Origin: Streptomyces bicolor
Lineage (GTDB): Bacteria; Actinomycetota; Actinomycetes; Streptomycetales; Streptomycetaceae
Length of the DNA stretch: 64,000 bases
Reading direction: 5' to 3'
Assembly (NCBI RefSeq): GCF_000719285.1
Contig: NZ_JOFS01000022.1
Location: 54,715-118,714 of the forward strand
Part shown: piece by piece, positions 8,812-16,831 of the stretch
How the letters are laid out: the number at the start of each line of letters is the position of its first letter
How positions within the stretch are numbered: position 1 is the first letter of the stretch
Notes under the pieces: model-generated
Seen by the model: the letters and a program-made list of their open reading frames with translations, nothing else
Databases searched by the model: none
Told to the model about the DNA's origin: nothing
Program-made: the position numbers and the translations under genes

Positions 8812-9304
8812 AGACGTACAGCTTGTCGAGGAACGCGGTGAGATTGCCGGTCGTCCGGGCGATCTGCTCCTCCAGCGTCAGGCTCTCCTCGAAACGGGCC
8901 CCGGAGTCCGGGACCTTCTTGCCGCGGACATAAAGGGAACAGGCGAGGTCGGTGCACATGTACACGCCGACCGAGTTGCCCTCGCGGCCCGCCGCACCCG
9001 CCTTGCGCGCGGTCATCAGGGAAACGCCACCGCCCAGATGCGTCGTCAGGCACAGGGAGCACATGCTGCGGTGCAGAAAGCCGCGCTGCGAGGAGGGGAA
9101 GCGGAGGGTGACGCCCATGAGGCGCCCCTCCCTCTCGGTCACCAGATAGCTGCGATCGGGCGCCCCCGGATCCCGCCAGCCGAGGAAGTCGAGATCGTCC
9201 CAAGGGCGTTCGTCGAGATCGCGGGGCACGGACAGGCGCTTGGCCTCTCCTTTCGAGCAGTTGATAAAGGAGTTGCGGATGTCCTGCTCGGTGAGTGACC
9301 TCAT
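8810..9304 (-). CDS. FBP-type treble-clef zinc-finger protein (EF-G-binding/FusB C-terminal-like)
   Basis: The protein has 164 residues. Two cysteine pairs, CSLC and CTDLAC, lie within a fold matching the FBP domain (the elongation-factor-G-binding C-terminal treble-clef zinc finger found in FusB/FusC). Surrounding blocks such as RSYLVTEREGRLMGVTLRFP and VGVYMCTDLACSLYVRGKK are typical of actinobacterial FBP proteins. FusB proteins rescue EF-G from fusidic acid; the actinobacterial free domain is poorly studied, so a ribosome or EF-G role is inference. The ATG at 9304 follows GGAG by six bases. It is divergent from the DUF3626 gene, with CTAG-rich palindromic DNA between them. Confidence 0.8.
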   Translation of the reverse strand: MRSLTEQDIRNSFINCSKGEAKRLSVPRDLDERPWDDLDFLGWRDPGAPDRSYLVTEREGRLMGVTLRFPSSQRGFLHRSMCSLCLTTHLGGGVSLMTARKAGAAGREGNSVGVYMCTDLACSLYVRGKKVPDSGARFEESLTLEEQIARTTGNLTAFLDKLYV

Positions 9305-9330
9305 GGGAGTCTCCAAGGGCTTGCCGGTCG

Positions 9331-9360
9331 TTGATCGGTAGAACCTAGGGGCACTAGGTT
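9331..9360 (+). promoter_or_regulatory. Promoter with overlapping CTAGGTT palindrome
   Basis: TTGATC (9331..9336) and TAGGTT (9355..9360) are separated by 18 bases and form a plausible sigma-70-type promoter for the DUF3626 gene. The -10 element is part of an inverted repeat, AACCTAG (9342..9348), five bases, CTAGGTT (9354..9360), which would place a repressor over the promoter. More CTAG motifs follow to 9374. Confidence 0.5.
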
Positions 9361-9396
9361 AGGGCCTAGATTAGGCAGCAAGCTGAGGGGGAGCCA

Positions 9397-10320
9397 GTGA
9401 ATTTCGGCCTCACCGGGTCACCACGGGCCGAGGCAGCACTGCGGCATGTCGCGGCCTCCGCCAAGGGGCCGGCCGTCGACCCCGACGGGCGCATGACCCT
9501 CAACTTCCACCCGGACCGGCTGGTGCGGGGCGTGCCGATCCTGCGCGCGCTGGCGGAGGACGGCGCCTACCACTCCCAGTTCGTCACCGGCACCAGCAAC
9601 GGCGGCCTCACCGCCCACCCCGGAGGCGACCGCTGGCGCTGGGAGAGCCGGATCTTCGGCGGGGCCTACGACGACGCGACCGCACACGAGCGGCCCGTGT
9701 ACGGCGCCCTGAACTTCCGGCGCCAAGTGGTCGGCGCCGCCCCGCGGTTCGGCTCCTCGCACTTCCGGCTGACCGGCGCGGCGCTCGCCCGCGCCACCTT
9801 CTGCTACCCCGACAGCGCCGCCGAACCGACCGACTTCGGAGTCGCCGCGGCCCAGCATCTCGTCGCGCTCGCCGAGGCCGACGAGCGGGACGCCCTCAAC
9901 GACTACATCGAGGTACAGATCCACGGCGGGGTCGTCCTCGCCCGGGATGTGGAGGCTGTCGTTCTGGACGTCTGTTACCGCGGCACACCCGTCGAAACGG
10001 CGGCTCGCCTGCTGCCCTGCCCCGTCGAGTGGCACCCGGGCTACCGGCTCAGCGTGCCGGAACTGCGCCGCCACGCGGACTACCGCGGCCAGGAGTACGC
10101 CGACCTGGGCGCCCGGATCGCCGACGGCGACCGCATCGATCCGCGCGTCATCGGGGACGCCGCGCGCAGCGGGCGCCATGAGCTCCAGGACCTGAAGATG
10201 GTGTGGCACACGCTCGCCCGCTTCGGCGCCCCGGAAGGCGCGGGCACCGCCTGCTCCGGCTCGTCCGAGGCAGCCGGCGTCGGCGGCCACACGCCGGCGG
10301 CGAGCACGCCCAGCGCTTAG
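9397..10320 (+). CDS. DUF3626 domain protein
   Basis: The protein has 307 residues, starting at a GTG five bases after GGGGGAG. It has the DUF3626 pattern: VDPDGRMTLNFHPDRL, GAYHSQFVTGTSNGGLTAHPGG, WESRIFGGAYD, ERPVYGALN, RFGSSHFRL and, later, YIEVQIHGGVVLARDVEAVVLD. The many conserved His, Asp, Glu and Arg residues look like those of a NAD- or nucleotide-using toxin fold such as ADP-ribosyltransferases, but no activity is established. There is no signal peptide. It is transcribed away from the FBP gene and is followed by the degenerate reductase tail. Confidence 0.78.
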   Translation: MNFGLTGSPRAEAALRHVAASAKGPAVDPDGRMTLNFHPDRLVRGVPILRALAEDGAYHSQFVTGTSNGGLTAHPGGDRWRWESRIFGGAYDDATAHERPVYGALNFRRQVVGAAPRFGSSHFRLTGAALARATFCYPDSAAEPTDFGVAAAQHLVALAEADERDALNDYIEVQIHGGVVLARDVEAVVLDVCYRGTPVETAARLLPCPVEWHPGYRLSVPELRRHADYRGQEYADLGARIADGDRIDPRVIGDAARSGRHELQDLKMVWHTLARFGAPEGAGTACSGSSEAAGVGGHTPAASTPSA

Positions 10321-10439
10321 GCGCGGGTGACCAGTTCGGTACGGATCGCCGCGCCCCACCGTGCCGGCAGGCGACGTAGGTGGTGGTTGCCCGAACCACC
10401 GGTCGGCTCACCGCGCTCGCCGACGCCGACGCTTGCCCG

Positions 10440-10614
10440 CCCGAGCGCACGTCACTGGCGGGACGGTTCCCGGATGGCGCCGGGCGTGCGGGAGGCATTT
10501 CGTAGGCTGTACCGGGAGAGCACGCCCGGCGCGGACGGTGCGGCGGCCGGGCGGTGGCTCGACGGGTTGATCGCGGACGGCCGTTATGTGGAGGACGTGT
10601 ACGCGGCCGGCTGA
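10440..10614 (+). pseudogene. Degenerate C-terminal fragment of a diflavin (P450/sulfite) reductase
   Basis: The frame reads DGSRMAPGVREAFRRLY and, after a short gap, GRWLDGLIADGRYVEDVYAAG before a stop. This is the diagnostic C-terminus of diflavin reductases; the BM3 counterpart has GDGSxMAPAVE followed by a Trp-Leu block and GRYAKDVWAG. Just upstream, AHVTGG reads in a different frame, as expected for the AHVYVCGDG motif after an indel. Nothing upstream resembles the FMN or FAD domains, so this is a truncated relic of about 55 codons. It is intriguing that a reductase-less CYP102 lies 8.5 kb away. The 10321..10440 stretch before it holds no other recognisable gene. Confidence 0.7.
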
Positions 10615-10638
10615 CCGAAGGGGTGGGGTGGGCGCACG

Positions 10639-11601
10639 GTGACGGACTCCTGGGCACGGGCCCGGCAGGCTCTGGAGGCGGCGGGGATACCGCCGGGACA
10701 CCTCGCCCACCTGCGGCCGATGTCGGGCGGCACGTACAACACGGTCGAGGAACTGCTGCTCACCGACGGCCGCCGGTATGTACTCAAGGTGCCGCCCGCG
10801 CCGACCGTCCCGGGCCTGACCCATGAGAGCGAACTCCTCGTGTCCGAGGCGGAGTTCTATCGTGCGGCGGCAACGGTGGACGTGCCCGCGCCGCGTGTCG
10901 TGGCCATGGGCAGCAACCTGCTGATGACCGCCTGCCCCGGCGATCCCTGGAACGGCTCGCTCACCGACACCGAACGGACCGCCCTGCGCGCCGAGCTGGG
11001 CCGGCAGGTCGCCCGTCTGCACACCGTGACCGGGCCCGGCTTCGGCTATCCGTCCGGTGCCCTCGGCCCGCTCGCCCCCGACTGGCGCACGGCGTTCACC
11101 GGGATGCTCGACGCCGTCCTCGACGACGCCCGCCGCTACGGCGCCCGGCTGCCGCGCCCCGCGGACGACATCGCGCGCACGCTCCGGGCCGGCTACGACG
11201 CGCTGGACGAGGTCACCGTCCCGTGTCTGGTCCACTTCGACCTGTGGCAGGGCAACATCCTGGTCGACCGTGCGTCGGGGGAGGCCCGGATCGGTGGCCT
11301 CATCGACGGCGAGCGCATGTTCTGGGGCGACCCGCTGGCCGACTTCGTCTCCCTGGCGCTGCTCGGGGACATCAAGACGGACGAGGCGTTCCTGGCGGGG
11401 TACCGGGAGCCCGGAGGGCGCGCCGACTTCGACGTACCGGCCCGCCTGCGCCTGGCCCTCTACCGCTGCTACCTCTACCTGATCATGCTCACGGAGACGA
11501 TCCCGCGGGCGGTCGGCGCCGCACAGGAGCGCTGGGTCCAGGAGCGGGTCGCCCCGGAGCTCCTGGCAGGGCTGGCCGAGATCGAGGACCTCACGGCGTA
11601 G
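10639..11601 (+). CDS. Aminoglycoside phosphotransferase (APH)-family kinase-like protein
   Basis: The protein has 320 residues, starting at GTG. It has the APH/choline-kinase fold: a nucleotide-binding N-lobe (MSGGTYNTVEELLLTDGRRYVLKVPP, with the ATP-contacting Lys), the catalytic loop HFDLWQGNILV (the HxDxxxxN Brenner motif) near residue 202, and the metal-binding GLIDGERMFWGDP. Family members phosphorylate aminoglycosides, choline, homoserine, fructosamines or other small molecules; nothing here identifies the substrate. It lies 57 bases upstream of the ROK regulator on the same strand, suggesting linked transcription and possibly a sugar-related substrate. Confidence 0.82.
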   Translation: MTDSWARARQALEAAGIPPGHLAHLRPMSGGTYNTVEELLLTDGRRYVLKVPPAPTVPGLTHESELLVSEAEFYRAAATVDVPAPRVVAMGSNLLMTACPGDPWNGSLTDTERTALRAELGRQVARLHTVTGPGFGYPSGALGPLAPDWRTAFTGMLDAVLDDARRYGARLPRPADDIARTLRAGYDALDEVTVPCLVHFDLWQGNILVDRASGEARIGGLIDGERMFWGDPLADFVSLALLGDIKTDEAFLAGYREPGGRADFDVPARLRLALYRCYLYLIMLTETIPRAVGAAQERWVQERVAPELLAGLAEIEDLTA

Positions 11602-11657
11602 GTCACAATGAGGGCGGTTCGAACGGGGTGGAACAGAGCTGGTCCGAAGGGAGCCGC

Positions 11658-12950
11658 ATGGCGGGGCGGAACGGGCGCACGGTACGGGACCTCCGGCGGG
11701 GAAACCGTACGGCCGTACTGCAGCGCCTCTACTTCGACGGTCCCCTCAGCCGCTTCGAACTCGGCCCGGCGACCGGGCTCAGCTCCGGTTCCGTCAGCAA
11801 TGTCGTCGCCGAGCTGATCGCCGACGGCCTGGTCGAGGAGGCCGGCAGCGTCGACTCCGACGGCGGCCGCCCCCGCATCCTGCTGCGCGTGGCGCCCGGC
11901 AGCGGCCACATGATCGGCGTCGATGTCGGTGAGACCCGGGTACGGATCGGACTGTTCGACCTCACGCTCACCGAACTCGCCCGCACCGAACGGCCCTTGG
12001 CGCAGGCGCGGTACGAGGTGGACGGCATCGTCGGCCATGTGCGCGACGGCGTCGCCGAGGTGCTCGCGGGTGCCGGCATCGGACCCGAGCGGCTCCTCGG
12101 CGTCGGCGTCGGCGTCCCCGGCATCGTCGAACACACGCCGGGGACCGGTGCCGTGGTGCACGGGCAGACGATCGGCTGGGACGCGGTGCCGCTGGAGCGG
12201 CTCCTGCGCGACGGCTCCCAACTCCCCGACACCGTCCGGTACTTCATCGACAACGGCGCCAGGACCCTCGGCCAGGCCGAGATGTGGTTCGGCGGCGGCC
12301 GCGGCGCCCGCAGCGCGATCGTCGTGCTCTTCGGCTCCGGGGTCGGCGCCTGTCTGGTCACCCCCGAGGTGGAGCACGGGCGGGCGGTGGAGTGGGGCCA
12401 TCTGACGGTACGGGTCAGGGGGCGCCGCTGCCGGTGCGGTGCGCTCGGCTGCCTGGAGGCGTACGCGGGCGCCGAGGCGCTGCTGGAACGCTGGCGCGAA
12501 GAGGCCGGCGGGAGCGGGCCGGAGGGCGCCGACGAGGAGACCGCGCTGGCGGCGATGCTGGCCGCCGCGTATCCCACCGAGGGCGATGCGGCCGACCCCG
12601 GGGCGCTCGCCGTACTGGAGGAGACGGCCGAGTACGTGGGCGCCGGTCTGTCCGACCTGATCAACCTCTTCCAGCCCGAGCGCATCCTGATCGGCGGCTG
12701 GGCGGGTCTCCAGCTCGGCGCCCGGTTCCTGCCCGCCGTACGCCGGCACGCGGCCGCGTACGCCCTGCGGCATCCGGCCCGGAAGGTCACCGTCGGCCTG
12801 GGCGGACTCGGCCCGGACGCGGTCACCGTCGGTGCCGCGATCCTGCCGCTGGCCGACTTCTTCGCACGCGGCGGCCGGCGCGCCGGTCCGGCGCCCGAGG
12901 ATCCGTCGCCGGCCCGGGGCTCCGCCCTCATCGAGCCGGTGGCGCCGTGA
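11658..12950 (+). CDS. ROK-family transcriptional regulator
   Basis: The protein has 430 residues. The N-terminus has a winged helix-turn-helix (NRTAVLQRLYFDGPLSRFELGPATGL, then SSGSVSNVVAELIADGLVEE) at about residues 12-62. The ROK ATPase-like domain follows with VDVGETRVRIGLFDL, the GxGVPG-type block, and the zinc-binding ROK signature CRCGALGCLEA near residue 258. Typical NagC/XylR-type ROK regulators sense a sugar or sugar phosphate. The ATG at 11658 follows GAAGGGAG by four bases. It lies directly after the APH-like kinase gene. The final 30 residues are a low-complexity Pro/Arg tail. Confidence 0.88.
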   Translation: MAGRNGRTVRDLRRGNRTAVLQRLYFDGPLSRFELGPATGLSSGSVSNVVAELIADGLVEEAGSVDSDGGRPRILLRVAPGSGHMIGVDVGETRVRIGLFDLTLTELARTERPLAQARYEVDGIVGHVRDGVAEVLAGAGIGPERLLGVGVGVPGIVEHTPGTGAVVHGQTIGWDAVPLERLLRDGSQLPDTVRYFIDNGARTLGQAEMWFGGGRGARSAIVVLFGSGVGACLVTPEVEHGRAVEWGHLTVRVRGRRCRCGALGCLEAYAGAEALLERWREEAGGSGPEGADEETALAAMLAAAYPTEGDAADPGALAVLEETAEYVGAGLSDLINLFQPERILIGGWAGLQLGARFLPAVRRHAAAYALRHPARKVTVGLGGLGPDAVTVGAAILPLADFFARGGRRAGPAPEDPSPARGSALIEPVAP

Positions 12951-13012
12951 CGTTTCGCCGGTGGACCAGGCGGTACTCGCGGGACGCTCGGACGACGCCA
13001 GGGAGGTGCACC

Positions 13013-13252
13013 ATGGCCGACAACGGTCGCGAGGCGCCGGACCGGACCGGCGAGCCGGTACCGAGGGACATGCCGGACCAGCAGACGGACACGGGAGAGG
13101 ACCCGTGGGAGGTGCCGGTCGAGCCCGTGGACGACGCCACCGAAGCGGACGACGTCCCCGACACGGACGAGGCGGGCACGGGCCGACAGGGGGCGCCGCA
13201 GTCGGGCACGGTCCACCCGGAACACCCGGTACCCGAGGAACCGACCGGCTGA
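13013..13252 (+). CDS. Small acidic hypothetical protein (79 aa)
   Basis: GGGAGGTG four bases before the ATG strongly supports translation. The product is hydrophilic and very acidic (DTGEDPWEVPVEPVDDATEADDVPDTDE) with many prolines and no cysteine, so it is probably intrinsically disordered. I do not recognise a family. It sits 62 bases after the ROK gene and could be part of that transcript. Confidence 0.6.
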   Translation: MADNGREAPDRTGEPVPRDMPDQQTDTGEDPWEVPVEPVDDATEADDVPDTDEAGTGRQGAPQSGTVHPEHPVPEEPTG

Positions 13253-13271
13253 GACAGCTTCCTCGGCGGGG

Positions 13272-14300
13272 TCAGCCCACCTTGCGGCCCCGCATGGGTT
13301 CCGTCGGTGCCCCAGCGCCGTGCTGGAGGCCTTGCAGGAACTCCTCCAGCACCTCGGTCGCCTGGCGTTCCGGGCTCCAGCCCAGTTCCGTACGGGCGCG
13401 AGCGCAGTCCATCAGGGGCAGCCTGAGGACCGCGTCGAAGAGGTGCGGCGAGGCGGGCAGCAGGTGCAGCCCCCAGGCGGCGGCGATCGCCGAGCGGGCC
13501 GCCGTGCGCGGGAGGCGCAGCGGGCGGGCGCCGAACATCTCGCCCAGCACTTCGGCGTCGAGCGGTGGTTCCGCCGCGAGATTGAAGGCGCCACGGACGT
13601 CGGACTTCACGGCGAGGTGATACGCCCTGGCCGCGTCGTCGGTGTGCAGGGCCTGAACCCGCAGTCCCGGAATGTCGGGCAGGAACGGCAGCAGTTCGGG
13701 ACGCGCCAGCGGCCCAGGCAGGAAGCGGCCGCCGAAGATGCGGCGCTGCTCGCTGGCCGACTCCCGTTTGAACAGGAAGGCCGGCCGCATCCGCACCACG
13801 CGGACCGAAGGGTGCAGGCCCTCGAAGGTGTCCAGAGTACGTTCCAGGTAGGCCTTCTCCCGGCAGTACGCGGCATCGGGCCAGCCGTGCGTGGGCCATG
13901 ACTCGTCCACGGCGTCGTCCTTCGGGCCCGGCGAGTACGCGCCGACCGACGACGCGTGCACCAGCGTCGGCACCTTCGCCGCGGCCGCCGCCTCGAACAC
14001 GCGGATGCCGCCCAGCACGTTCGTCCGCCAGGTCACCGCCGGATCGTGCGTGGGCTGGAACGCCCAGGCCAGGTGGATGACGGCGGTGGCGCCCTCGAAG
14101 AGTCCTGGCAGATCGGTCTGCTCGGAGGCCAGGTCGACAGTCGCCCAGTCCGTCTTCGGCGGCGACCACTCCGGAGCCCTGCGGGCCAGCCCCAGGACGG
14201 AACCGACCTCCGGATCCTCCGAGAGGAGTCGCACCACGCTCGTACCGACGTTCCCGGTGGCGCCGGTCACCACGATCCTGTGGTCCGGTTGGCTGCTCAC
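13272..14300 (-). CDS. NAD-dependent epimerase/dehydratase (extended SDR)
   Basis: The protein has 342 residues. The Rossmann start has TGATGNVG (the TGxxGxxG motif, about residues 12-19), the Asp-containing DLASEQTDL follows, and the active-site pair AYCREK supplies Tyr and Lys of the YxxxK motif near residue 150, with HASSVGAYSPG as the Ser strand. This is an extended (UDP-sugar epimerase-like) SDR. Actinobacterial homologues of this size act as sugar-nucleotide or ketone reductases of unknown substrate. It is on the same strand as, and 76 bases downstream of, the next SDR gene, so the two may form an operon. Confidence 0.82.
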   Translation of the reverse strand: MSSQPDHRIVVTGATGNVGTSVVRLLSEDPEVGSVLGLARRAPEWSPPKTDWATVDLASEQTDLPGLFEGATAVIHLAWAFQPTHDPAVTWRTNVLGGIRVFEAAAAAKVPTLVHASSVGAYSPGPKDDAVDESWPTHGWPDAAYCREKAYLERTLDTFEGLHPSVRVVRMRPAFLFKRESASEQRRIFGGRFLPGPLARPELLPFLPDIPGLRVQALHTDDAARAYHLAVKSDVRGAFNLAAEPPLDAEVLGEMFGARPLRLPRTAARSAIAAAWGLHLLPASPHLFDAVLRLPLMDCARARTELGWSPERQATEVLEEFLQGLQHGAGAPTEPMRGRKVG

Positions 14301-14376
14301 CTGCGGCTCCTCTCGGGAAGGGGGACAGGGGCCTCCGGGTACCCGTTTCGAGGCGCTCGCACGCCCCGGACGCCTG

Positions 14377-15339
14377 CTACGCGGCGAACGCGTTCACGCC
14401 CGTCAGCCCGGCCGACAGCTCCCACAGGCGGGCCGCCTGCTCCGGGTCGACGGCCCAGTCCTTCACCCCGCGCATCGCACCGTCTGCCGGAGCGGGCTCC
14501 GCCACCTCGCAGTCCTGCAGGTACACGCCGCCCAGTCCGGCCAGCTGGGGCGAGGTCGCCGCCCAGACCTGCGTGGCCGCGCCCTGCCGCGGGTTCTTGA
14601 AGCCCTCGGGGTTCAGTGGGGTGCCGTTCTCGTCGATCCAGCCGCGCTCCACCATCTCCTCCTTGGCCATGTGCCGCTGGAGCGGCGTGAGGATGGCGCC
14701 GGGGTGCAGGGCGAAGGCGCGGACGCCGGAGCTCCTGCCGAGCCGGTCCAGGTGTACGGCGAACAGCACGTTCGCGGTCTTGGCCTGGCCGTACGCCGCC
14801 CATTTGTCGTAGCCCCGCTGCCAGTGGACGTCGTCCCAGCGCACGCCGGTCAGATGGTGTCCGCCTGAGGACACGGCGACGACCCGCGTGCCGCCCGGTA
14901 CCAGGGCCGGCCACAGCCGGTTGACCAGGGCGAAGTGACCGAGGTGGTTGATCGCGAACTGGGCTTCCCAGCCGGGCCCGACCCGCGTCTGGGGGCACGC
15001 CATGACGCCGGCGCCGTTGATGACGAAGTCGGCGGTGCGGTGGGAGGCGAGGAACCTCTCAGCGAAGCCGCGGACGCTCTCCAGGTCGCCGAGGTCCAGC
15101 TCGTCCACCTCGACGCCGGGCACGCCCTCCAGTGCCGCACGCGCACTGTCCGGGCGGCGCGCGGGGACGACGACGCGGGCGCCGGCCCTGGTGAGGGCCC
15201 GGGTGGTCTCCAGACCGATGCCGGAGTAGCCGCCGGTGACGATCGCCAGCTTTCCGGTCAGGTCGATGCCCTCAAGGACGTCGTCGGCGGTGCTCGTCGC
15301 GTCGAAACCGGAGCCGATCTTGTGCTGTGCAGTGCTCAT
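14377..15339 (-). CDS. Short-chain dehydrogenase/reductase (retinol dehydrogenase-like)
   Basis: The protein has 320 residues. The cofactor motif TGGYSGIG is at about residues 38-45, followed by NGAGVMA (the NAG motif), the Ser of VAVSSGGHHL and AAYGQAKTAN with the YxxxK pair. The overall pattern matches the WW-oxidoreductase/retinol dehydrogenase-type SDRs common in actinomycetes, which reduce ketones or aldehydes with NADPH. The ATG at 15339 has no ribosome site, but a -10 box (TAGCGT on the minus strand) ends seven bases upstream, consistent with a leaderless transcript. Confidence 0.83.
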   Translation of the reverse strand: MSTAQHKIGSGFDATSTADDVLEGIDLTGKLAIVTGGYSGIGLETTRALTRAGARVVVPARRPDSARAALEGVPGVEVDELDLGDLESVRGFAERFLASHRTADFVINGAGVMACPQTRVGPGWEAQFAINHLGHFALVNRLWPALVPGGTRVVAVSSGGHHLTGVRWDDVHWQRGYDKWAAYGQAKTANVLFAVHLDRLGRSSGVRAFALHPGAILTPLQRHMAKEEMVERGWIDENGTPLNPEGFKNPRQGAATQVWAATSPQLAGLGGVYLQDCEVAEPAPADGAMRGVKDWAVDPEQAARLWELSAGLTGVNAFAA

Positions 15340-15346
15340 GTCGGGA

Positions 15347-15377
15347 ACGCTACGAATTGGAGCGCTCTCGAAGTCAA
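15347..15377 (-). promoter_or_regulatory. Promoter with LacI/CebR-like operator in its spacer
   Basis: On the minus strand TTGACT (15377..15372) and TAGCGT (15352..15347) are 19 bases apart, and the SDR ATG follows seven bases later. The spacer contains TTGGAGCGCTCTCG (15357..15370), which matches the CebR box TGGGAGCGCTCCCA at 11 of 14 positions. A LacI-family repressor bound there would block the promoter. Confidence 0.55.
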
Positions 15378-15409
15378 GCGACCACTCGAGGTTCAGCGAC
15401 AAAAGGAGA

Positions 15410-15442
15410 GCCCCGACCGGACGGGGGAGTTCCGATCGGGGC
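15410..15442 (-). terminator. Rho-independent terminator downstream of the PHP gene
   Basis: GCCCCGACCGG and CCGATCGGGGC form an 11-bp stem with one G-U pair and an 11-base loop. In the minus-strand direction the stem is followed by TCTCCTTTT. This places it to terminate transcription from the PHP gene before the SDR promoter. Confidence 0.65.
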
Positions 15443-15649
15443 GGTCTGAGGTGTGGGCGCGGATGGCGGTCGCCTCTCGGCGAAAGGCTCCACAGGGCTT
15501 CAGCCGAACGATCGTCCCTGTGGGCAAAAGGTGAGGCCCGGGGACACTGTCCCATCCGCACCCACGGCTGGTTCAACGGGAAACTACTGGCGGGTGTTCC
15601 TGGGTTTGCCGCGATATGCGGTGATCTGCATCACGCCCCTCCCGAAGGC

Positions 15650-16660
15650 TCACTTCTCCCGAGTCCAGTCCAGCAACTGGTCCAACGGCCAGGTGGTGAT
15701 CACCCGCTCGGCGGGCACCCCGCACTCCTGCGCCCGCGCACAGCCGTACCGCTGCCAGTCGAGCTGCCCGGGCGCGTGCGCGTCGGTGTCGATGGAGAAC
15801 AGCACGCCCGCCGCCAGGGCCCGGCGCAGCAGTCGACGGGGAGGGTCCAGCCGCTCGGGCCGGCTGTTGATCTCCACCGCCGTACCGGACTCGGCGCACG
15901 CGGCGAACACCTCGTCCGCGTCGAACTCGGACTCCGGCCGGCCCCGCCCGGTGATCAGCCTGCCGGTGCAGTGGCCGAGGATGTCCGCGTGCGGGTCGCG
16001 TACGGCGGCGACCATCCGGCGGGTCATGGCAGCCGCTTCCATCCGCAGCTTGGAGTGCACGGACACCACCACGACGTCGAGCCGCTCCAGCAGCTCGGGC
16101 TCCTGGTCGAGCGTGCCGTCCTCGAGGATGTCGCACTCGATGCCGGTGAGCAGCCGGAACGGCGCCCACGTCGCGTTCAGCCCGGCCACCACCTCCAGCT
16201 GCTCGCGCAGCCGGTCGGGGGACAGACCGCGGGCGACGGTCAGCCGCGGCGAGTGGTCGGTGAGCACCGCCCACTCATGTCCCAGCTCGGCCGCCGTGCG
16301 GCCCATCTCCTCGATCGGGCTGCCGCCGTCCGACCAGTCGGAGTGCAGATGGCAGTCCCCGCGCAACCGCTCCCACAACTCCCGGCCGCTCTCGGGCGGC
16401 GCGACCGCGGGGCGGCCCTCCAAGTCCGTCAGATAGGCCGGCACCTGACCGGCCAGCGCCTCGCGCACCACCTGGGCAGTCTTCGGGCCGACACCCCGCA
16501 GTGACTCCAGCGTCCCGGCCTCCGCCCGCGCCCGCACCTCGTCCGCGGGCAGCCCGGCCAGCACCCGGGCGGCCGTGCGGAAGGCGCGTACGCGATACGT
16601 CGGCGCCAGGGACCGCTCCAGCAGGAAGGCGATCCGGTTCAGCGCGTCGACGGGATCCAT
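15650..16660 (-). CDS. PHP-domain protein with N-terminal helix-hairpin-helix region (PolX C-terminal-like)
   Basis: The protein has 336 residues. Residues 1-85 resemble the HhH region of PolX-type polymerases (RTAARVLAGLPADEV, LRGVGPKTAQVVREAL). From about residue 103 a PHP metallo-phosphoesterase domain has the characteristic His/Asp motifs DCHLHSDWSDGG, LTDHSPRL, IECDIL, VVSVHSK, ILGHCTGRL and DTDAHAPGQL. PHP domains bind three metals and act as phosphatases or exonucleases. The polymerase domain itself is absent, so DNA-repair processing is an inference. The ATG at 16660 follows GGAGGTGG closely. It is divergent from the topoisomerase IB gene across 171 bases. Confidence 0.82.
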   Translation of the reverse strand: MDPVDALNRIAFLLERSLAPTYRVRAFRTAARVLAGLPADEVRARAEAGTLESLRGVGPKTAQVVREALAGQVPAYLTDLEGRPAVAPPESGRELWERLRGDCHLHSDWSDGGSPIEEMGRTAAELGHEWAVLTDHSPRLTVARGLSPDRLREQLEVVAGLNATWAPFRLLTGIECDILEDGTLDQEPELLERLDVVVVSVHSKLRMEAAAMTRRMVAAVRDPHADILGHCTGRLITGRGRPESEFDADEVFAACAESGTAVEINSRPERLDPPRRLLRRALAAGVLFSIDTDAHAPGQLDWQRYGCARAQECGVPAERVITTWPLDQLLDWTREK

Positions 16661-16831
16661 CGCCACCTCCACCTCCAGGGTTCCCCGGTGCCGCCGCCCG
16701 CGCACAACGGCGGACGGTTTGGCGGTACACCCCCGGGGTACTACGGGCGTCGTCCCCGTCCGCGCCGGCGAAGAGGCCCGTGATGCCCTTCTTTCAGCAC
16801 CGCACACCCGGGTGGCCGTGATGCGCCTGCC

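Larger units (their letters stand above)
15340..15649. other. 310-base region without a gene
   Basis: This gap between the SDR start and the PHP stop holds the SDR promoter with its LacI-type operator (15347..15377) and a terminator for the PHP gene (15410..15442). I see no convincing coding frame or RNA gene in the remainder. Confidence 0.7.
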
